A DNA stretch of 10,111 nucleotides from Bacteroidales bacterium (GTDB taxonomy: Bacteria; Bacteroidota; Bacteroidia; Bacteroidales; Muribaculaceae). Within the stretch, counting starts at the first letter, position 1, and each line of letters starts with the position of its first letter. Position numbers and translations under genes: made by a program. Location: positions 1-10,111 of the forward strand of contig SFER01000068.1 of NCBI GenBank assembly GCA_004557195.1. Reading direction: 5' to 3'. This document shows, piece after piece, positions 6,186 to 10,111 of this stretch. A model generated the notes under the pieces. That model did not search any database. It was not told the DNA's origin and worked only from the letters and a program-made list of their open reading frames with translations.

Positions 6186-7259
6186 TTAGATATGAGCCGC
6201 TTTGTTCTCGAGATAGGCATCGAGAATGGTCATAGCCGCCATTGCTTCCACCACCGGAACCGCGCGCGGGAGCACGCAAGGGTCGTGGCGACCGCGGGCA
6301 TGGAGTGTTGTGGGGTTGCCGTTGATGTCAACCGTCTCGACATCGCGCAAGAGCGTAGCTACAGGTTTGAACGCCACTCTGAAATAGATATCCTCGCCAT
6401 TGCTGATGCCACCTTGGATGCCACCCGAATTGTTGGTGGCTGTGGCAATCTTTCCGTCGCGATTGATGAAATTGTCGATAACCTCGCTGCCGCGACGAGA
6501 TGCGAAATCGAAGCCGAGACCATAGTCGAAACCTTTCACCGCGTTGATGCCGAGCATTGCAGCTCCGAGATTGGCGTGCAACTTGCCGAAAGCCGGGCTT
6601 CCGAGTCCTGCCGGAATCCCCTTGATAACACCGGTGATGATGCCGCCGACAGTGTCGCCCTCGGCTTTCACCTTCGAGATGAGGCTAATCATCTGCTCAG
6701 CCACTTCGGGGTCGGGGCAGCGCACAATGTTTGTATCGATTAGTGTGGGGTCGTAGGCGGTGTAGGGCTTGTTGAGCGTGATATTGCCCACTTGAGAGGT
6801 GAAAGCATACACCGATATGCCCAATTGCTCAAGGGCTTGCATTGCAAAAGCCCCGGCAACCACACGCGAGATGGTCTCGCGAGCCGACGAGCGACCTCCG
6901 CCGCGATGGTCGCGGATGCCATACTTCGCCGTGTAGGTGAAATCGGCGTGCGACGGGCGGAAGATGTCGCGCATATTGTCGTAGTCGCTGCTATGCTGAT
7001 TGCTGTTTTCCACCACAAAACCAATCGGAGTGCCGGTGGTTTTCCCCTCGAATAATCCCGAGAGCACTTTCACGCGGTCGCTCTCGTTGCGAGCCGTAAC
7101 GATAGCCGACTGTCCCGGACGGCGACGGTCGAGCATGTGTTGCACCTTCTCGAGGTCGATAGCCACTCCGGCGGGCATTCCGTCGATAACACCGCCGATT
7201 GCAGCACCGTGCGATTCGCCGAAGGATGTGAGGGTGAAAATGCGTCCAAAAGTGTTCAT
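6186..7259 (-). CDS. aroC: Chorismate synthase
   Basis: This enzyme catalyses the last step of the shikimate pathway, converting 5-enolpyruvylshikimate 3-phosphate to chorismate with reduced FMN as cofactor; chorismate feeds aromatic amino acids, folate and quinones. The 357 residues span the full family length. Signatures are all present: SFGESHGAAIGGVIDG (12-27), RRRPGQS (45-51), FRPSHADFTY (100-109), HRGGGRSSARET (118-129), and RHDPCVLPRAVPVVEAM (324-340). The ATG at 7259 is chosen because the MNTFG start is standard. It overlaps the ybaK stop as ATGA, a clear sign of translational coupling. An open frame extends further upstream, but only through the ybaK coding region. The radical SAM gene follows after 9 nt. 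Confidence 0.97.
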   Translation of the reverse strand: MNTFGRIFTLTSFGESHGAAIGGVIDGMPAGVAIDLEKVQHMLDRRRPGQSAIVTARNESDRVKVLSGLFEGKTTGTPIGFVVENSNQHSSDYDNMRDIFRPSHADFTYTAKYGIRDHRGGGRSSARETISRVVAGAFAMQALEQLGISVYAFTSQVGNITLNKPYTAYDPTLIDTNIVRCPDPEVAEQMISLISKVKAEGDTVGGIITGVIKGIPAGLGSPAFGKLHANLGAAMLGINAVKGFDYGLGFDFASRRGSEVIDNFINRDGKIATATNNSGGIQGGISNGEDIYFRVAFKPVATLLRDVETVDINGNPTTLHARGRHDPCVLPRAVPVVEAMAAMTILDAYLENKAAHI

Positions 7260-7741
7260 AATTCCGAAACTAAGTCTGTTATTGTTGCGTGCACATAATC
7301 GGCGAGAGCGATGGGGTTCACCTTGATTTGCAAACCTCGCACTCCGGCGCTCACATACACCGTCTCCTTGTCGCGGCATGAAGCGTCGAAAAACGTGGGA
7401 AACGGTTTTTTCATTCCCACAGGGGAGCATCCGCCGCGGATGTATCCGGTGGTGGCGAGGAGCTCCTTCATCGGAATCATCTCCACTTTCTTGTTGCCGC
7501 TCGCTTTTGCGGCTTTTTTGAGGTCAACCTCGCGGTTTCCGGGGATTACACACACCAGAAAGCCGTTTTTGTCGCCATGAAGCACGAGAGTCTTGAACAC
7601 GCAGTTGATATCCTCGCCGAGTTGGTCGGCGATGTGTTGCGCTGCGAGGTCGTTTTCATCGACTTCGTAGGGGATGAGCGAGTAGGGGATTTTAGCCCTG
7701 TCGAGTAGCCTTGCGGCGTTGGTTTTGTTAATTCCCGCCAT
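7256..7741 (-). CDS. ybaK: Cys-tRNA(Pro) deacylase, YbaK/EbsC family
   Basis: This 161-residue trans-editing protein is predicted to hydrolyse cysteine mischarged onto tRNA(Pro) by prolyl-tRNA synthetase. The fold and motifs fit YbaK: FKTLVLHG (49-56) with the conserved lysine K50, VIPGNREVDLKKAAKASG (65-82), and the active-site loop GYIRGGCSPVGMKK (99-112). The C-terminal AGVRGLQIKVNP (132-143) is also typical. GGCSPVG separates it from the ProX and INS-domain relatives, which differ at this loop, though paralogue specificity can only be inferred. The ATG at 7741 is 16 nt downstream of the rho stop, and its stop overlaps the aroC start by 4 nt, so it is an internal gene of the rho-ybaK-aroC-radical SAM cluster. 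Confidence 0.9.
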   Translation of the reverse strand: MAGINKTNAARLLDRAKIPYSLIPYEVDENDLAAQHIADQLGEDINCVFKTLVLHGDKNGFLVCVIPGNREVDLKKAAKASGNKKVEMIPMKELLATTGYIRGGCSPVGMKKPFPTFFDASCRDKETVYVSAGVRGLQIKVNPIALADYVHATITDLVSEL

Positions 7742-7757
7742 TAAAGTGCCGATTTTA

Positions 7758-9770
7758 TTATCCGTTCATCGAGAGAAGGAGTTCATCGTTGTTGCGAGTG
7801 CGCTCCATCTGTTGCATGATAAATTCCATAGCCTCGATAGAGGTGCGGTCGCTGAGGAAACGGCGGAGAATCCACATACGGTTGAGGGTGTCGGGGCGGA
7901 GGAGCAAATCGTCGCGGCGAGTGCTCGAAGCCATGATATCGACAGCCGGGAATATGCGTTTGTTGGAGAGTTTGCGGTCGAGTTGCAGCTCCATGTTACC
8001 GGTTCCCTTGAACTCTTCGAAGATAACCTCGTCCATTTTCGAGCCGGTCTCGGTGAGCGCGGTGGCAATGATGGTGAGGCTACCGCCGTTCTCGATGTTA
8101 CGAGCGGCACCAAAGAATCGTTTCGGTTTCTGGAGCGCGTTGGCATCGACACCACCCGAGAGGATTTTGCCCGATGCCGGCGACACGGTGTTGTAGGCGC
8201 GGGCGAGACGAGTGATAGAGTCGAGGAGAATCACCACATCGTGTCCACATTCCACAAGGCGTTTAGCCTTCTCGAGGACTATGCTGGCAATTTTCACATG
8301 GCGCTCGGCAGGCTCGTCGAAAGTAGAGGCGATAACCTCGGCATTCACGCTGCGCGCCATGTCGGTAACCTCCTCGGGGCGCTCGTCGATGAGCAGGATA
8401 ATCATGTATGTGTCGGGGTGGTTCTCCGAGATGGCGTTGGCTATGTCTTTGAGCAACACAGTCTTACCGGTTTTGGGCGGAGCCACGATAAGTCCGCGCT
8501 GACCTTTACCGATAGGGGAGAACATATCCACGATGCGAGTGGAGATGTTGCACGACTTTCCGCTTGTGAGGTCGAATTTCTCATCGGGGAAAAGCGGCAC
8601 AAGGTGCTCGAAAGGAACGCGGTCGCGCACAAATTCGGGTGTGCGTCCGTTGATGAGGTCAACATTGCAAAGGGGGAAATATTTCTCGCCTTCCTTGGGT
8701 GGACGAATCGGACCCTCGATAACATCGCCGGTCTTGAGGCCGTTTAGCTTGATTTGCTGTTGCGACACATAGATGTCGTCGGGCGACGAGAGGTAGTTGT
8801 AGTCGGATGAGCGGAGGAACCCATAGCCGTCGGGCATCACCTCGAGCACACCTGTTCCTTTGAGAATACCCTCGAAATTGTATTGGTCCTTCTCATCGAT
8901 GATAGCATCGATTTGAGCCTGGGCTTGTTGCTGTTGAGCGAGTTGTTGGCGTTGCTTGCGGCTCAGTTTGCCTTGCTTGGGTTGTTGAGCGGGGCGTTCA
9001 GGTTCCGGCTCCTTAATTATAATAGGAGCGTTGGCGGCTTCCTCGGCAGCTTTACGAGCGGCTTCCTCGGCAGCCTTGGCAGCCTCTTCAATCTCCTCCT
9101 TGCTGCGAGGAGTGAAAAGTTTGCGTTCCGACTTAGAGGGGAAGAAATCGTTGAACGACGAGTTTCCGCCTTTGTTTTTCTTCTTGTTGCCACCACCGCC
9201 AAAGAGGTCGGCAAACGCGTTGTCGATGGGCGCAGCTTGCTGTTGCTGTTTAGGCTCTTCTTGAGGCTGTTCTTGCGGAGCCTCGGGGGCTGCAGCCTGC
9301 GGTTGAGCCGGTTGTTGCGGCTGCTCGGCAGGTTGTTGCGGAGCCGGAGTCTCGGAAGGGGTTACCTCGGCTTGTGGTGCCTCAGCTGGAGAATCGATGG
9401 CAGGCTTATCCTCCTTTTTCTTATTGGCTTGCTTCGATTTCTTGTTTTCCTTCTTTTTGGGCTGCTCGGCAGGATTGTCGTTCACCTTTTCGGGCTTCTC
9501 TTCGGGCTTTTGCTGCTGAGCGGATGAGTCCTCGGGCTTATCGGCAACGGCGGGAACGTCGTTCTTAGCTTCTTTCTTCTTCCTGCCGCGTTTCTTGGGC
9601 GCAGCGGGAGTTGCGGCCTGAGCTTGAGCCATGTCGATAGCCTGTTGGTCTAATATTTTGTAAATTAAATCGTCGGGCTCGTTGTTGTCAAACTTTTTAA
9701 TACCCATAGATTCGGCAATGCTTTTGAGCTGTTCAACCGGCATTGCGTTAAGTTCATCGATGTTGTACAT
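7758..9770 (-). CDS. rho: Transcription termination factor Rho with long disordered N-terminal insertion
   Basis: This 670-residue Rho compares with about 420 in E. coli. It is the hexameric RNA helicase that ends transcription. The N-terminal Rho_N helical domain (1-43) is followed by about 245 residues of low complexity (46-290): Lys-rich, Pro/Gln/Glu/Ala-rich, a GGGG linker with NDFFPS, and a charged EEAAKAAEEAARKAAEEAA helix. The cold-shock RNA-binding domain covers about 298-375 (GVLEVMPDGYGFLR, 307-320). The ATPase has Walker A APPKTGKT (430-437), Walker B VVILLDSITRLARAY (512-526), the Q-loop region with LSGGVDANAL (537-546), TALTETGSKMDEVIFEEFKG (570-589) and the LSNKRIFPAVDI block (601-612). 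The ATG at 9770 follows a leader of about 145 nt. Long insertions of this kind occur in Bacteroides Rho, where the disordered part has been linked to phase separation; that role is inferred here. Confidence 0.97.
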   Translation of the reverse strand: MYNIDELNAMPVEQLKSIAESMGIKKFDNNEPDDLIYKILDQQAIDMAQAQAATPAAPKKRGRKKKEAKNDVPAVADKPEDSSAQQQKPEEKPEKVNDNPAEQPKKKENKKSKQANKKKEDKPAIDSPAEAPQAEVTPSETPAPQQPAEQPQQPAQPQAAAPEAPQEQPQEEPKQQQQAAPIDNAFADLFGGGGNKKKNKGGNSSFNDFFPSKSERKLFTPRSKEEIEEAAKAAEEAARKAAEEAANAPIIIKEPEPERPAQQPKQGKLSRKQRQQLAQQQQAQAQIDAIIDEKDQYNFEGILKGTGVLEVMPDGYGFLRSSDYNYLSSPDDIYVSQQQIKLNGLKTGDVIEGPIRPPKEGEKYFPLCNVDLINGRTPEFVRDRVPFEHLVPLFPDEKFDLTSGKSCNISTRIVDMFSPIGKGQRGLIVAPPKTGKTVLLKDIANAISENHPDTYMIILLIDERPEEVTDMARSVNAEVIASTFDEPAERHVKIASIVLEKAKRLVECGHDVVILLDSITRLARAYNTVSPASGKILSGGVDANALQKPKRFFGAARNIENGGSLTIIATALTETGSKMDEVIFEEFKGTGNMELQLDRKLSNKRIFPAVDIMASSTRRDDLLLRPDTLNRMWILRRFLSDRTSIEAMEFIMQQMERTRNNDELLLSMNG
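9034..9074 (-). repeat. 17-bp direct repeat inside rho encoding an AAEEAA helix
   Basis: The plus-strand sequence GCGGCTTCCTCGGCAGC occurs exactly at 9034-9050 and 9058-9074, a 24-bp period. It encodes part of the KAAEEAARKAAEEAA segment (about residues 232-246 of Rho). The repeat keeps frame, so copy-number change would lengthen or shorten the charged helix by eight residues. Confidence 0.85.
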
Positions 9771-9920
9771 ATATATAAATGTGGTATTCTACGGTATATG
9801 ATGAGGGCACTAACTTTGTGCTACATCACAATACACTTGATACATTGAATTTGTTCAGATAGAAATAATGATAAAGGAAAAATGTCATCAACTGCCGATG
9901 ACCATGTTTGAATTACACCG

Positions 9921-9951
9921 CAAATTTACTACATATTTTAGAAAAATGCAA
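9921..9951 (-). promoter_or_regulatory. Promoter of the rho cluster
   Basis: On the minus strand TTG (9951-9949) is followed after 20 nt by TAAATTTG and then CGG (9928-9921), an exact Bacteroidota TAnnTTTG -7 element at normal spacing. Transcription would start near 9914, giving rho a leader of about 145 nt with no Shine-Dalgarno sequence. A leader of this length leaves room for regulation, and Rho autoregulation is known in other bacteria, but no specific element was recognised. Confidence 0.7.
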
Positions 9952-9981
9952 TAGTTGTGGGAAAAAATTATCAATTTTAAA

Positions 9982-10019
9982 TCCGGGAAAGGCGCTTGAA
10001 GAGTCCGGGAAAGGCGCTT
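9982..10019. repeat. Two 16-bp direct repeats, 22-bp period
   Basis: TCCGGGAAAGGCGCTT occurs exactly at 9982-9997 and 10004-10019, separated by GAAGAG. CGGGAAA in the second copy (10006-10012) can also pair with TTTCCCG at 10028-10034, making a 7-bp stem with a 15-nt loop. The GC-rich units stand out from AT-rich surroundings. They lie just upstream of the rho promoter and could be binding sites or the debris of a repeat family. Confidence 0.8.
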
Positions 10020-10111
10020 TGCAGTCATTTCCCGATGCGCAGTTTTAAATCTATGAGATATTATCATTGAATTTGCACTGTTTTCATTGGCTGTGATAAT
10101 CGTGCAAAAGT

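Larger units (their letters stand above)
9771..10111. other. Gene-free region upstream of rho
   Basis: These 341 bases hold no credible open reading frame, tRNA or rRNA. They contain the rho leader (about 145 nt), a good rho promoter (9921-9951), and to its right a 16-bp direct repeat, an inverted repeat and two interlocking inverted repeats (10060-10108). The region is AT-rich except for the direct repeats. Whatever gene lies to the right is outside the window, so signals here may belong to it instead of rho. Confidence 0.7.

Noticed and set aside
5685..6743. A 352-codon plus-strand open frame opposite aroC and the radical SAM gene
   Set aside because: It lies antisense to two clearly conserved genes, has no recognisable motif, and similar long antisense frames occur opposite ricT (1608-2321) and rho (7719-8747). 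They reflect codon composition of the real genes.
9811..9818. Plus-strand TAACTTTG as a promoter
   Set aside because: It matches the -7 consensus, but no TTTG or TTG lies 19-21 nt upstream and no plus-strand gene follows inside the window.
9982..10019. CRISPR array
   Set aside because: There are only two 16-bp copies with a 6-bp separation, far too short for repeats and spacers, and no cas genes.

Overview
The window looks like chromosomal core-gene DNA from a member of the Bacteroidota, most likely the order Bacteroidales. Three things support this: a GldH lipoprotein, a Rho factor with a very long disordered N-terminal insertion, and promoter elements of the Bacteroidota type (TTTG or TTG about 20 bases upstream of TAnnTTTG), with almost no Shine-Dalgarno sequences. 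The fairly high GC content and unusual gene neighbours would fit a gut Muribaculaceae-like lineage, but that narrower placement is a guess.

The window holds ten protein genes, nine on the minus strand. Reading leftwards from about 4600 comes a cell-division and RNA-decay cluster: a small coiled-coil ZapB-like protein, ZapA, an intrinsic-terminator-like hairpin, RNase Y (rny), a PSP1/RicT-type protein, the lipoprotein GldH, and the first 91 codons of a class A penicillin-binding protein (PBP1A) that runs off the left edge. A TAnnTTTG element lies in front of the PBP1A gene and a good promoter in front of the zapB-like gene.

The only plus-strand gene is a GuaD-type guanine deaminase (4774-5259). 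It starts from its own promoter, diverges from the zapB-like gene, and overlaps the end of a convergent gene by 4 bases.

Reading leftwards from 9770 is a second tight cluster: rho, a YbaK-type Cys-tRNA(Pro) deacylase, chorismate synthase (aroC) and a TIGR01212/YhcC-type radical SAM protein. Its gaps are 16 nt, a 4-nt ATGA overlap and 9 nt. A promoter about 150 nt upstream of rho probably drives it. The last 341 bases hold no gene but contain that promoter, a 16-bp direct repeat and interlocking inverted repeats.

No phage, transposon, CRISPR array, tRNA or rRNA was seen, and there is no evident new defence or biosynthetic system. The most interesting points are the direct rny-ricT coupling, the disordered tails on two RNA-handling proteins (Rho and RicT), the hairpin between zapA and rny, and the structured sequence at the right edge.
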